A stretch of DNA of 64,000 nucleotides from Macrotis lagotis (GCF_037893015.1 NC_133665.1:194056146-194120145); one strand, 5' to 3'; positions 11,991 to 22,835 are shown, counted from the stretch's first letter. Notes: generated by a model from the sequence alone, not told the origin. A program made the numbers and translations.

Positions 11991-13033
11991 AATTCTCCCA
12001 CGTTTACTCATCCTGCTAAAGGGTGCTTCTTCCTTGAGGGTGGCCCCTCTTTTGTTGTTGGTTTGGGTTTGGGTTTTTGTTATGGGCTGGTTTTGGGTTT
12101 TCTGCCTTGATATCAGCTCTCTTCACCCCCAGCAGAACCGCCCGATGGGATTGAATCCAACACTGGCATTCCAGTTTCCTTGATTCTGTTAAAGGAGTCG
12201 TTTCTGCTCATCTACAGTGGTTTCCAGGTTCCCAGAAGAAGAGCCTTCTCCAGCCTGTCCAGCAGAGAGCCGCCCCAAAGCCAGAAAAGTCCACAGGCAG
12301 CTCCAGTCTTGGCGCTAACACTTCTGACTCTGGGACCCTCAACAGGTGCCTTCGGTTTGCAAAAATGGCCTGGGAGACTCAACATTGCCCATCAGATGCT
12401 GCCTGCACTAGTGAAGGGGGTTTCCTTACTTGGGAGTTCTCTATGGGCAAGAATCATAGGAACAGTCCCTCTCCTTTTGATATCACAGACCCTCCCCCAT
12501 GGATCTTCTAAATAGAAGAGGGAGACAGTTTTCAGAAAAAGATACTTAACTCGTGTCCCTTTTGGTCTAAATCTGTGTGCCTGGGCCCTCGCCTGTCCTG
12601 AGTGGCAAGGAGGGGCCAGGCCCGGGCTCAGGCTTAGTCTAGAGCCTGGGGTCTGGGGCTGGGGAGTGGGGAGGGGTCTTGGCCCAGGAGGTTTGAAGGA
12701 GGCAATGCCATGGGAAGGATGGAGTGGGGCGACGTCTGTGGGGGAATGGGAGGAGTCCGGGGCCAGGAGATGGAGGGGGACAGAGCAGGGCACCCTCCAG
12801 GAACGGGAGAGACCCTTCGGAGGAGGGGGTCTGAAATTTCGAATGGAAGGCTGCTCAGGCCCCTCCTCCCAGTGCTCAGCCAGGGCCTCCCCGGGCTCCA
12901 CTGTGCTTGGGGATCCCTGGGGGCCTCAGATACCCCTCCCCCGGCCGCACCCCACTTTTCCCACCGGCTCGGGGCCGACGCCCCTGCGTCCTCCCCAGCC
13001 TCCCCTCCCCCGGCCACCCTGGCGGACACTTAC

Positions 13034-13120
13034 TTGGGGCAGCAGCAGGGGCAGCAGCAGGCTCCCCAGGGCAGAAGGGAGGCTCGGCCCGGGGGGCTCC
13101 AGTGGCCCGGCCGCAGCCAT
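13034..13120 (-). CDS. CRHR2: CRHR2 exon 1 coding part, beta-type signal peptide
   Basis: The ATG at 13120-13118 has a good context (G at -3, G at +4). It opens 29 codons ending in a Gln codon at 13036-13034, directly followed by a GTAAGT donor at 13033. The peptide starts MAAAGPLEPPGPSLP and ends SLLLPLLLPQ, a short N-region followed by a leucine-rich hydrophobic core, as in a secretory signal peptide. Human CRHR2-beta also has about 29 residues in the corresponding segment and ends in a Leu/Pro run plus Gln. The residues themselves are poorly conserved, as is usual for signal peptides. The call rests on matching length, splice phase 0, strand, the partner exon at 502-595 and the nearby MINDY4. 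The protein would enter the secretory pathway and end as a seven-helix receptor. Everything from the third coding exon onward is outside the window. Confidence 0.8.
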
Positions 13121-13219
13121 GGCACCTCACCCCTCTCCTCTAGCCCCGGCCTGCCCCGAGGTCCCCCATCTCCTCCAGTGACTGGCAGAGACCAGGGCAG
13201 CGGGCCCCACGCCCTGCTG
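13121..13219 (-). other. CRHR2: Predicted CRHR2-beta 5' untranslated region
   Basis: The stretch runs from the start codon back to the transcription start expected about 30 bases downstream of the TATA box. The right boundary is an estimate. It is GC-rich and contains one short upstream reading frame at 13140-13169. A further upstream ATG at 13225-13223 would lie just outside the transcript if the start is near 13219. Confidence 0.5.
13140..13169 (-). CDS. Upstream open reading frame in the CRHR2 leader
   Basis: ATG at 13169 has G at -3 and G at +4. It opens nine codons (MGDLGAGRG) and stops at TAG, 13142-13140, which is 19 bases before the main ATG. If the leader begins near 13219, ribosomes would meet this frame first. 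An upstream AUG has been reported to reduce translation of the sister receptor CRHR1. A similar role here is inference. Confidence 0.4.
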   Translation of the reverse strand: MGDLGAGRG

Positions 13220-13240
13220 CCCCATCCTGGAGCCAGCCGG

Positions 13241-13250
13241 TTATTTATAG
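13241..13250 (-). promoter_or_regulatory. CRHR2: TATA box overlapping a MEF2 consensus, CRHR2-beta promoter
   Basis: The minus strand reads CTATAAATAA, about 120 bases upstream of the exon 1 start codon, inside GC-rich sequence (12900-13350). It contains TATAAATA, a good TATA box, at 13249-13242. The full ten bases fit the MEF2 consensus YTAWWWWTAR. Transcription would be expected to start near 13215-13220. CRHR2-beta is known from heart and skeletal muscle in placental mammals, so a MEF2 site at the core promoter makes sense, but binding is inferred. Confidence 0.6.
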
Positions 13251-13989
13251 CCCGAGCCTGGCCTGGCTCCGGCCCCGGCTCGGCTGCCCAGCCCGGCCTC
13301 CTGCCGCCAGCCCCTGCCTGGGGCACCCTGGGGCCCATTCTGCCCCCCTTTGTCCCTTTGGGGAGCCTGGCTCCAAAACCGGGAGGGCCCCCACCTTGGC
13401 ACCAAGACAACAAATAGCTCCAGTCTGCAGGGAGACCACCCAGGTCAGTTAGATTGAAAAAATCTGAAGGCAGAGGGGCAGGAGGGAGACCGGGGAGGGC
13501 TTCCAGGGGGCGGACTAAAGGAATGGGTGGGATTTCACGGTCACAGATGATGGGGGATGGTGCAAGCAAAGGCAGGGAGGGGAGGGAGGACTGGGCTTTT
13601 TGCAGGGGTCCGGGCTGGAGTCTTCTCTGACTGGAGTGAAATGCCTGGGTGGGGCATGTTGGAAAGGGAAGGAGGACTGGGGAGCCACGGATGCTTGGGA
13701 GCTGAAGGAGTTCCCTCAGAGCCCTGCACGGGAGGCTCAGAGGGGCCCCTGGACACTGTGACCTGCAGGAGGCTGAGGAGGAGCGGGAGACCCACCAGAG
13801 GGAAGCTAGAAGGCTGAAGATGATAAGACTGGAGGCTGGCGCTCAGTGGGTGGCGCTCGGAGCGGAGCCAAGGAAGGGGGCAGCTGTGGAATAAGCTTGT
13901 GGCCGGGTCTAGGGGTCAGCCAGGGGTGCAGCAGGTCTAATACAGCCAGCAGCGGGGGGTCCGGATGGGCCTGGAGGATGTGGCCCCTG

Positions 13990-14460
13990 ATACAGACTAA
14001 GGGGAGAAGAGGAAGTATGCGGAGAGGAAGAGGGGAAGGGAGAAGGAGGGAGAGGCAGGTGAGGGAGGATGGGAAGAGGGGAGAAGAGAGAGAATAGGAA
14101 AGAAAAGGACGGAGGGGGCAGAAAGAGAAAAGAAAGTAGGCGAGAAAGGGAAGTGAGGAGTGGTAGCTCTGTGGAGGGGAAGGGGGGCTCTGCCTGGGAG
14201 GAAGAGAATCGCATTTTGTTCACATTGACTTGGAGACTTGAGAAGTGGAAATCAGGGGAGGGAAGGAGACAGAGACTGACCCAGACACAGAGAAGGAAAT
14301 CTTAGATTTCTGTCGGAGAAGAGAAGTAATTGTAGGGATGAAATGAGAGGTGAGAGAGAGACAGTGACAAAAACATACATAGAGAGAGAAGAGGAGACGG
14401 GAGGGGAGGGGAGGAGAAGGGAGGAGAAGAGAGGAGAAGACAAGAGAAGAGAACTGGCTG
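13990..14460. repeat. Long polypurine tract upstream of CRHR2
   Basis: The plus strand is strongly dominated by A and G (gaggaag, gggagaa units) over about 450 bases, with a few breaks near 14160-14260. It lies 0.8-1.3 kb upstream of the CRHR2-beta TATA box. No gene is supported in it. Confidence 0.8.
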
Positions 14461-14867
14461 GGGGGAGAGTGTGCCTGGGCTCAGTGTGTAGGAGAGCTTG
14501 GGCCCAGTCAGCTGTTGTTAGGTCTCACATGGAAAACATTTGAAGAATGTAATTAATTCAACTTGGGTCTGTGCCCTGAGAGGCCCCATGGGAGAGCTTC
14601 ATCCTGGGCACCCTTGGGAGTGAGGACCAACAAGGAATGGCTCCGGAGAAGGCTGGAGAGAGGTTTTCCTCAGTTTCCTTTTCACATCTGGAATCCCCCT
14701 TTCCCTACCTCCCTTCCTGCCTGGCCTGAAAAGTCCTGCTCAAGTCTCAGCCAATCAAGAATGCCTGCCTTGCTCAAGACATGGTAGAGTTGGGGGTGGG
14801 CAGACAGAAGGCCATCCACTTCTGAACAAGGAAGGCAGACAGATCACCAGACCATCCCTCCCACTTC

Positions 14868-14978
14868 TGAGGCCACATAGCTAGGTAATTATTAAGTGTT
14901 TGAGGTCAAATTTGAACTCAGGTCCTCCTGACTCCAGGACTGGTGCTCTATCCACTGCACTACCTAGCCACCCCTTAG
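14868..14978 (-). mobile_element. Marsupial SINE fragment, antisense
   Basis: The core and head are present ('ggccacatagctaggtaatt' to 'actacctagccacccc'); the A-rich tail is missing. No clear flanking repeat. Confidence 0.8.
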
Positions 14979-15049
14979 GAAGAGGTTTCTGACCTCAAAC
15001 TGACATCTGTCTCTTTACAACTTCCATCCTCCCAGTGGGTGAGCAGAGC

Positions 15050-15790
15050 TGAGGCTAATTACTCTACCACATGACAGCCCTTCAGATACTGGACCATACT
15101 GGCTCAGAAGCTTGCCCCCATCCTCTGATTTTCAGATGGTATGATCCCAAGGGTCTTCACCAACCTGGTTCTCCTTGCATGAATGCTGCCCATCTTTTCA
15201 ACCTTCTTCCTAAAATGGGGCAGCCAGAACTCCAACATTTCTAGGTGTGAGATGATTAAGGCTGCACACAGAGGCACCATCACCTCCTTCTTCCTGGATA
15301 ATACACTTTTCTTAATGTAGCATCACCTCAAATCCTGCTATCACACCACTATTGTCTCTTCCTGAGCTTGCAGTCCACTCAAAGCCTCACATCTTTTTCA
15401 GATAAACTTCATCCAGCCATGCCTCCTCTGTCCTGTACTTGTGAAAATGGCTCTTTGAACCCAAGTAAAAGATTTTACATTTATCCCCAAGAAGTTTCAT
15501 ATCATCAGATTCAGCCTAATCTTGTCAAGATCTTTAATTAATTTGACTTGGGATCAGGAGCCGACTGGCCTGCCTGGGTTAACTGTCTCTCTCGACTTTG
15601 TTTCGTCTGAAAATCTGGTAAACATGCCATAGAGATCTTTATCCAAGTCACAGACGGATAAAGATGATAACTAGTGTATGACAAACACAAGCCCTTAAGG
15701 GAATGGAGAACTCCCTTTGAAGCTGACATAGAACAGTGACTAATCTTGGGTCGAACCATTCAACCAGTTCCAAATCTACCTAATTGGATT
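15050..15790 (-). mobile_element. Antisense CR1/L3-type LINE fragment
   Basis: On the minus strand, 15650-15590 reads DLDKDLYGMFTRFSDETK, a decayed form of the reverse transcriptase 'FADDTK' region. It is followed downstream by the lysine-rich block and by LEMLEFWLPHFRKKVEKMGS (near 15240-15190), which matches the family's C-terminal region. No intact frame remains. Confidence 0.65.
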
Positions 15791-16374
15791 TCAGAGCAGT
15801 TCTAAACTATAAAGCTTGAGGTCAGATATAATACCCCCACATACATAGTGTCCAGTATGGATGGTGTGTCTATGTGTGTGGGGCCCTCTGCTCTCCCCCC
15901 ACACTTCATCTTGGGTTTTTTAAATCAAATTTTATTTTTATCAATGAACAAAAATCCATTTTCTCCCTCTCTTCCATCCAGCTCCACTGGAAAAAAGAAA
16001 AGCCAAACCTTTGGAACAAATCTGCATAATGAGGCAAAACATCTTGCCTTGGTCACATCTAAAAACTGTCTAACTTCTTTCTGTCAGAAGATAAGTCGCA
16101 GGCTTTCTGCTTGCCCTTCTGGAGTCATGGTTGATGGGATTGCTTCATTCTTTCAAAACTGATGCTTCTTTCAGGGCTACTGTCCAATTTACCCTCTTGC
16201 TCTCTTCACTTCACTCTCTACTTCTGTTCATAGGCATTTCCCCAAAACCATCTCTTTCATCATTTCTTACAGCACAAGAGATTTTGGTCACACTCATATA
16301 CCATAATTTGTCTAGCCATTGGTTTCCATTTCTTTGCCATTACAGAGAGAGACATAAATGTCTGTTTACATACA

Positions 16375-16378
<4 letters not shown>

Positions 16379-16436
<58 letters not shown>
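16379..16436. repeat. (CT)n microsatellite
   Basis: About 28 pure CT units inside an antisense L1. Confidence 0.97.
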
Positions 16437-16439
<3 letters not shown>

Positions 16440-16912
16440 ATTTCTTTGGGGTACGGTTCTAGTAGTGCAATAACCAGACCAAAGGACATGCATCCTTTGG
16501 TGTAAATGCTTTTCAGTATGACTGGACCAATTCAAAGTCTCCCCGAAGTGCATCCATGTGCCTGGTTCCCCACAGTCATCCCCTCCCATTCCCCACCCCA
16601 CATTTGAAATTTTCTTTTTTGTCACTGTTTGCAAATCTAACACATAGGAGGTGAAACCTCAGAATTATTTGATTTTGAATTTATCTAATTATTAGCTACA
16701 AGGAGTTTATTTTCCTATACCTAGGAATATCCAGAGTTTCTTACTTTCAGAACCACCTTTTCTTATCCTTTGAACACTTAGCATTGAGGAATGAGTCTTG
16801 TTCTAACAAATTTGAATTCATTCTTTACAGTTCTTAAAATGACAAATTTATCAGAGAAACCTGGTATTTAGACTTGCTATAAAGATTCCCTCCCCCTTTC
16901 CTTCTCCTTTTG

Positions 16913-17100
16913 GATGCATTAGGTTTTTTTTTAGGCTTTTTTTTAGGTTTTTTTGCAAGGCAAATGGGGTTAAGTGACTTGCCCAAGGCCACACAGCTAG
17001 GTCATTATTAAGTGTCTGAGACCAGATTTGAACTCAGGTACTCCTGACTCCAAGGCCGGTGCTTTATCCACTACGCCACCTAGCCTCCCCGATGCATTAG
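16913..17100 (-). mobile_element. Marsupial SINE, antisense, inside an old L1
   Basis: It is flanked by gatgcattag at 16913-16922 and 17091-17100. The insert 16923-17090 is a full-length reverse copy. Confidence 0.88.
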
Positions 17101-17504
17101 TTTTGACTTGTGCAAAATCTTTTAAATTTTATGCCATCAAAATTGTCCATTTCATTTTCTTGTGATCTTTGCTGCCCCTAGTTTGGGTCCTGACTTCTTC
17201 CCTTTTCTGTAAACTGCCAATGGCATCTTTTCCTTGCTCCTCTACTCTTGATGTCTATGCTTGTCTTGGGATAGGGTCAGAGAGCTTGTCTAACCTAATC
17301 ACAGCCAAATTTCTTTCCATCTAGCCTTTTCCCCCCTTGCTTTTTCTCCTTTCTTTTATTTATATAAGACCCAAAGAATCTTTTAAAGGAAATCTGAGGT
17401 ACCTCGGTCCCACTTATCTCTTAGAGATTTCTTTGGTAGAACTTTCACCTAAGTCTACTTGAGGACCCCATCACAGAAATAAGCAGAAGGCACAAGGACT
17501 CTTG

Positions 17505-17762
17505 GGCAGCTAGGGTGCCATAGTGCACAGAGTGCCAGGCCTGGAGCCAGGAAGACTCATCTCCCTGAGTTCAAATCCAGCCTCGGACACTTTCTCACTG
17601 TGTGACCCTGGCCAAGTCACTGCATCCTTTTAGCCTCAGATTCCTCATCGGGAAAATGAACTGGAAAAGGAAATGGCCAAGCATTCCAGGACCTCTGCCA
17701 ACAAATCCCAAATGGGGCCAAGAAGAGCTGACTACATCTAAAAGGACTAAATGACAGCACTG
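17505..17762 (+). mobile_element. Longer marsupial SINE, sense
   Basis: The head 'gggcagctagggtgccatag' is followed by a long tail with 'gaactggaaaaggaaatggc' and 'ccaaatggggccaagaagag', ending near 'ctaaatgacagcac'. This is the longer family also seen at 31555 and 52302. Confidence 0.75.
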
Positions 17763-18221
17763 GTATCAAGGACCTTCTAATCCCATCAGATAGATTTGGG
17801 GCTAGAGTCCTTCCTTTGGTAAGGAAGAAGGGGAGATTCAAGGGTGTCCTAAGTACCCAGGACACTGAAGGTGATACTCTACCTGAAGAGCCTTGTGCTT
17901 GGTTCTGGGGAGCTCATTTTAGGAGGAGCCTTGAAAAGGTGCACAGTGGCCAGAGGAAGGCAGCCGGACCACTGAGCAGGCTGGGCAGTGGCCACAGCTC
18001 TTCAAGCCTCGGAAAGGGACAACGTTGAAGAAGAATGAGTCTGGCTCTGTTGGGCTCCAGAGGCAGGGCTGGGAGCAGTGGGCAGAGGTGGTGGAGCAAC
18101 TGATTTCTACCACATGTGAGGGAAACCTTGCTAAGAATTCAAGCCTCCCCAATGTTCTGGGCTGTCTATTGGGAGGGAACTCTTCCACATTGGAGGTCCT
18201 TCAGCAGAGCCTAAAGGACCC

Positions 18222-18264
18222 TGATGTGTGTGTGTGTGTGTGTGTGTATGATGTGTGTGTGTGA
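18222..18264. repeat. (TG)n microsatellite
   Basis: TG units with a short interruption. Confidence 0.93.
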
Positions 18265-18485
18265 GACCTCTTTTGGCCCTTCAGGCTTGAACAGTCCATG
18301 GTTCTAGGACTATCTTGCTCCTCCCCACCTTGCCCATTCAAATCCACCTGCACCTCAAGACATCAATTAAGGCTAGCTTCCTTCTGAAACTTTCCTTCAT
18401 TCCTCAAGGCCCTAGGACCATGAGGGACCATAGAGTGCCAAGTCTCCCATTTTTACAAACTAGGAAACTGAGACTCAGAGGGGAC

Positions 18486-19049
18486 CTAGGGGTGACTTTC
18501 TTTTTTTTTTTTATTATATAAGTATTTTATTTGTTTTCCAAATCTACACAATAGTAGTTTCTACCTATCATTTATTTTTTAGTTTTTTTGCAAGGCAAAT
18601 GGGGTTAAGTGGCTTGCCCAAGGCCACATAGCTAAGTAATTATAATTGTCTAACCTAATCTGAGGCCGGATTTGAACTCATCTACCTATCATTTTGATAA
18701 GGTTTTGAATTTTACATTGTTTCCCCCCCCCACAGAAGGCAGTCTGATAATCTTTACATTCTTTCCATGCTATGCACTGATCAAAACCGAATGTGTTGAG
18801 GAAAAAAAACCATCTCCTGGAGGAAAAAATTAAAATATTAGAGATGGCAAAATTATGTGGTACATAAGACAACATTTTAAAAAAAATCATTTGAAGGCAA
18901 TCGTCTTTGGTCTTTTTAAAAACTCCACAGTTCTTCCTCTGGCTGCAGATGGCATTCTCCATCACAGATACCCTACAATTGTCCCTGATTGTGGCACTAA
19001 TGAAATGAGTGAGTCCAATAAGGCTGATCATCACTAGGGGTGACTTTCT
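18486..19049 (-). mobile_element. Antisense L1 3' end with target-site duplications and a nested SINE
   Basis: The 16-bp repeat ctaggggtgactttct at 18486-18501 and 19034-19049 flanks the insert. It begins with a T-rich run (the L1 poly-A seen from the other strand) and continues as the complement of the L1 3' UTR, for example 'ctctggctgcagatggcatt' near 18938. A SINE with its own 14-bp duplication lies inside it. Confidence 0.8.
18560..18694 (-). mobile_element. SINE nested in the antisense L1
   Basis: The 14-bp repeat tctacctatcattt at 18560-18573 and 18681-18694 flanks a minus-strand copy of the marsupial SINE that carries the 'gcaaggcaaatggggttaag' tail. Its 5' head (right end here) is missing. 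The nesting shows it inserted after the L1. Confidence 0.85.
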
Positions 19050-19109
19050 AATGTTACCTAAGAGGTAGCCCATTCTGCCCTTGGAGTCTCCTCTTCTGTC
19101 CTTCCTTTC

Positions 19110-19225
19110 CTCAAGGAATGGGAGGGTTCCAGTTCAAATCCCAACATTTGCTCACTGTGTGATCCTGGACAACTCACTTCCCCTCTTCAAGGCTGTTTTG
19201 TTCAAACGATGAGGGTTATGAGAGT
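19110..19225 (+). repeat. MIR fragment, sense
   Basis: Contains 'ttcaaatcccaacatttgct' and 'gtgatcctggacaactcact'. Confidence 0.6.
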
Positions 19226-19671
19226 TTGTTGAGGACTATGTCCTCTTCTCTGGGCTATTGAGGCCGGAAAATGCTCACACAACAGCTCCTCCAATGCCCT
19301 TCTGCTTGAAGGGTAATTGGGGAGCTCTCCAGCCCTCAGAGAGGGGAGGGAGGACCCCGTGCAGACACAGCAGGCTAAGAGAATGCCTGGGATCTCCTTG
19401 GCCAGCTGGGGAAGCAGTCAGTCAACAGGCATTTATTAAGCCCTGGCCTTGTGCCAGGCATGCCCTGGTGCCCTTTTAGCTTCTGGGCTCATCAGCTTTC
19501 ACTTGGCAGGAGCATCCAGGACTGTGTCCAGCCAGTGGGCACCAGTCTTCCTTGGGTAGGAGAGAGAAGGAAGGAAGTGCCTAGATAAGCAAGTCTGGTC
19601 GAGGAATCCATTTTCAGATAGCTTCATCTCATTGCTCAATGGGGATCTCCGCTTCCCCTGGGCAACTTCAC

Positions 19672-19762
19672 TCACTCATTCATTTTTTCCCTTATTCATT
19701 CAATCATTCACTCACTACTCATGTATTCACTCACTCACTCCATCCATTCATTCATTCTTAGG
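19672..19762. repeat. ATTC/ACTC tetranucleotide repeat
   Basis: Interrupted attc and actc units. Confidence 0.8.
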
Positions 19763-20954
19763 ATTGGTGCCTTAGGAGAGTCAGACTGGGCCCGAGTGAT
19801 TATTTTGTACAAGACTTTCATTTTACAGAGGAGTAAATGAAAAGAGAGCGGCCATAACTCACTCAGATGACTTCAGATTTCTGATCATTCACTCTTTCCT
19901 CAGCAGCTCTCCATCTCTCATTATGCAGTCATCCAAGAGGCCCCAAGAGAGTATCTCCTGTGTCCTTGGGCCCATGTCTTCTCTCTGGAAACCATCTGAT
20001 TCAGTGTAGATTTGGCAGAATGCTTCCAGCTCCTGAAGAGGTGGCTGGTCATTTGCCTTTCCTTTGCCCCTCTGCACCTGGCAGAGCTCCTGGACCATGG
20101 TAGGCAATAAGCATTGTAGATCAGGGTTGGAATAGTAAGAGGCAGGCTCTGAGAGGCCAAGGCAGGATGAGCTGGGGGGTAGGCCTTTGGACTGGGGGCC
20201 TGGCTCCTGGACCCCTCACTATGGAGTTGGGAAGACACCTTCTTACTATAAAATGGGCACCAGGATGCCCATCCTGCCCATTCCTGGCTTCTCCAGTCCT
20301 GCCTCCTGACCACAGTAGAACCCTTCCCAAGCCAGAAGGACATGAGGTCCCTGGGCAGCCCCTTTCTGATTTCAGAACCTTTAATGAGGCCATCGGTTCT
20401 TCCTCCTACTGGGTCTCTGTCCTCCCTAAGCATCTTCCTCCCTCTGCTCCTGCTCTGCCTCCTGAGGCCACAAAGACCAAAGTCAATCCCCCTTTGGCAT
20501 GTGACAGTGAAGAATGACACAGCCCTGGAATCTTTTCTTCTCCTCCTCCCCCCGCTCCAGGGAATGCTGGGGTGGCTGGGGACAAGGTTGGGGAGGCTTC
20601 TGCCATCTGATAGCTGGCTGGAGCCCCAGGGGCAGAGTCTTTCCTGGATTTGGGCTGCATTTCACAGAGGAGGAAGTAGGCTTGCCCAGGGAATATAGCT
20701 TCCTCTTGGGGTCTGTCCATGAGAGTGGTGACATTTGGGGGGAAATTTCATTTCCAGTGCAGATTGGAGCAAGAAGGGCCACAAGCAGGGAGCATTCCAA
20801 GACATCTTTTCTTGACTTCATTTGCTAAATGTGTCCAGAGGATTAGGTTGGAGGAGAGGAGAGTCTCTGAACATCCCCCAGGATTGAGCTTGGAGAGGTC
20901 TTCTTGAAAGTGAAAGAAGGCAGGCAGGGGAAAGGGAGGCTGCCCACCAGAATA

Positions 20955-21310
20955 ACCTGCCTCTGTCACTCCCTTGTTCTAGAGTCCTCAATGGCTCTTT
21001 GTTACATCTGGGAAAAAATATCACGTCCTCTGCTAGGCTTAAGAGCCTCCAATCTGCCTCCAAGCCTAACTTGTTAGGACATGGTTCCTCTTTATGCACT
21101 GTGTTCACACTCATAAACCCAGCACTCAGCTCCCATCTCTGTGTCTTTGCCCAGTCTGTGTCCCATGCCTGGAATGCCATCCTTCCACATCATTTTCAGC
21201 TCATGTGCCATCCCTTACAGGAAGCCTTTCCTGATTCCCTTGGTTTTCTCTCCTGCTTCAAATGATCATGGAGACATGTATCTGTTGTCATTTTGTACTC
21301 TCCTCAGTGG
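20955..21310 (+). repeat. L2 LINE 3' end, sense
   Basis: Contains the typical run 'cagctcatgtgccatccctt' and 'ggaagcctttcctgattccc', preceded by 'catgcctggaatgccatcct'. Confidence 0.65.
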
Positions 21311-21964
21311 AAAGCACCTGACTGGAACAGTCCCTCTCCCTAGATCAAGCCAGAGGAAGCCTGGGCTCAGCCCAGACGTCTGAAGCTTGGCCGGTGGCTT
21401 TGAGACACAAAACTGCTCCAAGCTGAGTCATATGACCTTTGTCCACTTGGATGCATCAGCTCTGACTTGGATTCAAGTACAACAAGGGAGCCCATTGGAG
21501 GCTCTTGGGCTCCCATGTCTCTTCCAGGGGCTTATCTGATCTCCACCAACCAGGCTGTGACTTTTTTCTAAGGTCAGATTTATCCAGGTCCACTTCCAAT
21601 GACCACACCCTTGGCTTCCCGGCTCCTTCCCCAAGCTTCACATGAGCACCTACTGGGTGCAGGTTCTCCCTCTGGCAGCCCCCAGGCCAATGGGGGGAGA
21701 TGACAGTGACAAATACAGAATGTCCCCGGGAAGCAAGCTTCTGCATTCCCCCTCCTTATCCCATTTCTTTCTTTCTTCCATTGGAAGGTTGGGGACCTTC
21801 TTGGTTGTTTCTTTGCATTTGTCTTCCCAGCACTTAGCTGAGCATGTGTTTTCCTTTATGTATTCATTCCTACACAGGAGTGTCTTGGATAGCCTTCCTT
21901 TCCACATGACTCTCCCAGAAGAGCTGCCTCAGGTTCAAGGATGTACTGGTCTTCCCATGCTTCT

Positions 21965-22500
21965 CTGAATCTCTCACGCTCATTGTGTATCAATAATATT
22001 CCCCTTTCATTCATAGACCAAGATTTTTCCAGCCATTCCCTGATTGATAGATCCAACTTTTAGGTCAGTTTAAAAAAAAACTTTTATTTTATTTAAGGCA
22101 ATGGGGTTAATGTGACTTGCCCAAGGTCACACAGCTAGGTAATTATTAAGTATCTGAAGTCAGGTCCTCCTGACTCCAGGGCTAGTGCTCTATCCACTGT
22201 GCTACCTAGCTGCCCCACGGTTTTGGTTTTTGTCGTTTTGCTGCCACAAAAAGTACTACCATGAATATCTTGGTGCTGGTAGGACCTTTGACTTCCTTGG
22301 AGTCTATGCCAATACTCCGTATGAACCTTCAGATGATTTTTCTAGCCAATTCACAATTATTTTAGGATTGACAACTCCACTAAGAATGCAAAATGTGCCA
22401 TCTTTTCACAAGTTCTTAACAACCTTCCTTCCCATACACGGAATGCTGGTCCATCCCAAGGCCACAACATTCATTCTGGTCCTGCTGATTGTAAGGACTC
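21965..22500 (-). mobile_element. Antisense L1 3' end, split by a SINE
   Basis: Before and after the SINE at about 22075-22216 the sequence resembles the complement of L1 ORF2's C-terminal part and 3' end. An example is 'agccattccctgattgatag' near 22032, plus the following 'gctgccacaaaaagtactac' near 22240. It is diverged. Confidence 0.5.
22072..22216 (-). mobile_element. Marsupial SINE, antisense
   Basis: It runs from a poly-A-like run and 'aaggcaatggggttaatgtg' to 'gctacctagctgcccc'. It interrupts an antisense L1. Confidence 0.82.
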
Positions 22501-22584
22501 CAAGTGACCATGAGTAAATGGGCACCATAGGATTACAGACTTCCCAATCCCAATCTGGAGGGTCTCCAGAGAATTTTTGAAGTA

Positions 22585-22835
22585 AGCCACCGTGATTCAT
22601 CTCCTCATCACTTCTTGCTTGGACTACTACAAAGGCTTCAGAATTTCTTTCCTTTTCTCAAATTTCTCCCTGCTCTAATCCCTCCTTCATTCAGATGCCT
22701 GTCCTGCTCATCAGCCTCTTCTGACCTTCCATCACCCTGCTCAATCAGGAACCAGATCTCTAAGATCAAATACAAACTCCCTGGATTGGCAGGCAAGGCC
22801 CCTTGCTTGTGGACATCCACCTAGTTTATCAGTTC
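22585..22835 (+). repeat. L2 LINE fragment, sense
   Basis: Contains 'cacttcttgcttggactact' and 'aaatacaaactccctggatt', ordered as in L2 3' regions. Confidence 0.55.

Larger units (their letters stand above)
596..13033 (-). other. CRHR2: CRHR2 intron 1 (beta-type transcript)
   Basis: This is the 12.4 kb between the GTAAGT donor of exon 1 and the acceptor of exon 2. It contains MIR and SINE copies, several microsatellites, a palindromic CRE at 2794-2801, a 56-bp direct duplication at 8071/8292 and an antisense CR1/L3 fragment with a SINE at its edge. No further exon was recognised. Stretches 600-2200, 2560-3260, 4760-7190, 8350-9080 and 12000-12900 hold nothing I can name. Confidence 0.7.
15905..17480 (-). 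mobile_element. Old antisense L1 (ORF2 3' half), interrupted
   Basis: Several blocks match the complement of L1 ORF2 and its 3' end. Examples are 'cataccataatttgtctagc' near 16295-16315 and 'atcaaaattgtccatttc' near 17138-17155, both also seen in degraded form in the other L1 copies here. It is broken by a CT microsatellite at 16379-16436 and by a SINE at 16923-17090. Boundaries are approximate. Confidence 0.55.

Noticed and set aside
12392..13569. Several long frames on both strands around 12.4-13.6 kb
   Set aside because: They come from the GC-rich CRHR2 promoter and exon. Only the 29-codon signal-peptide part has splice signals and a partner exon.
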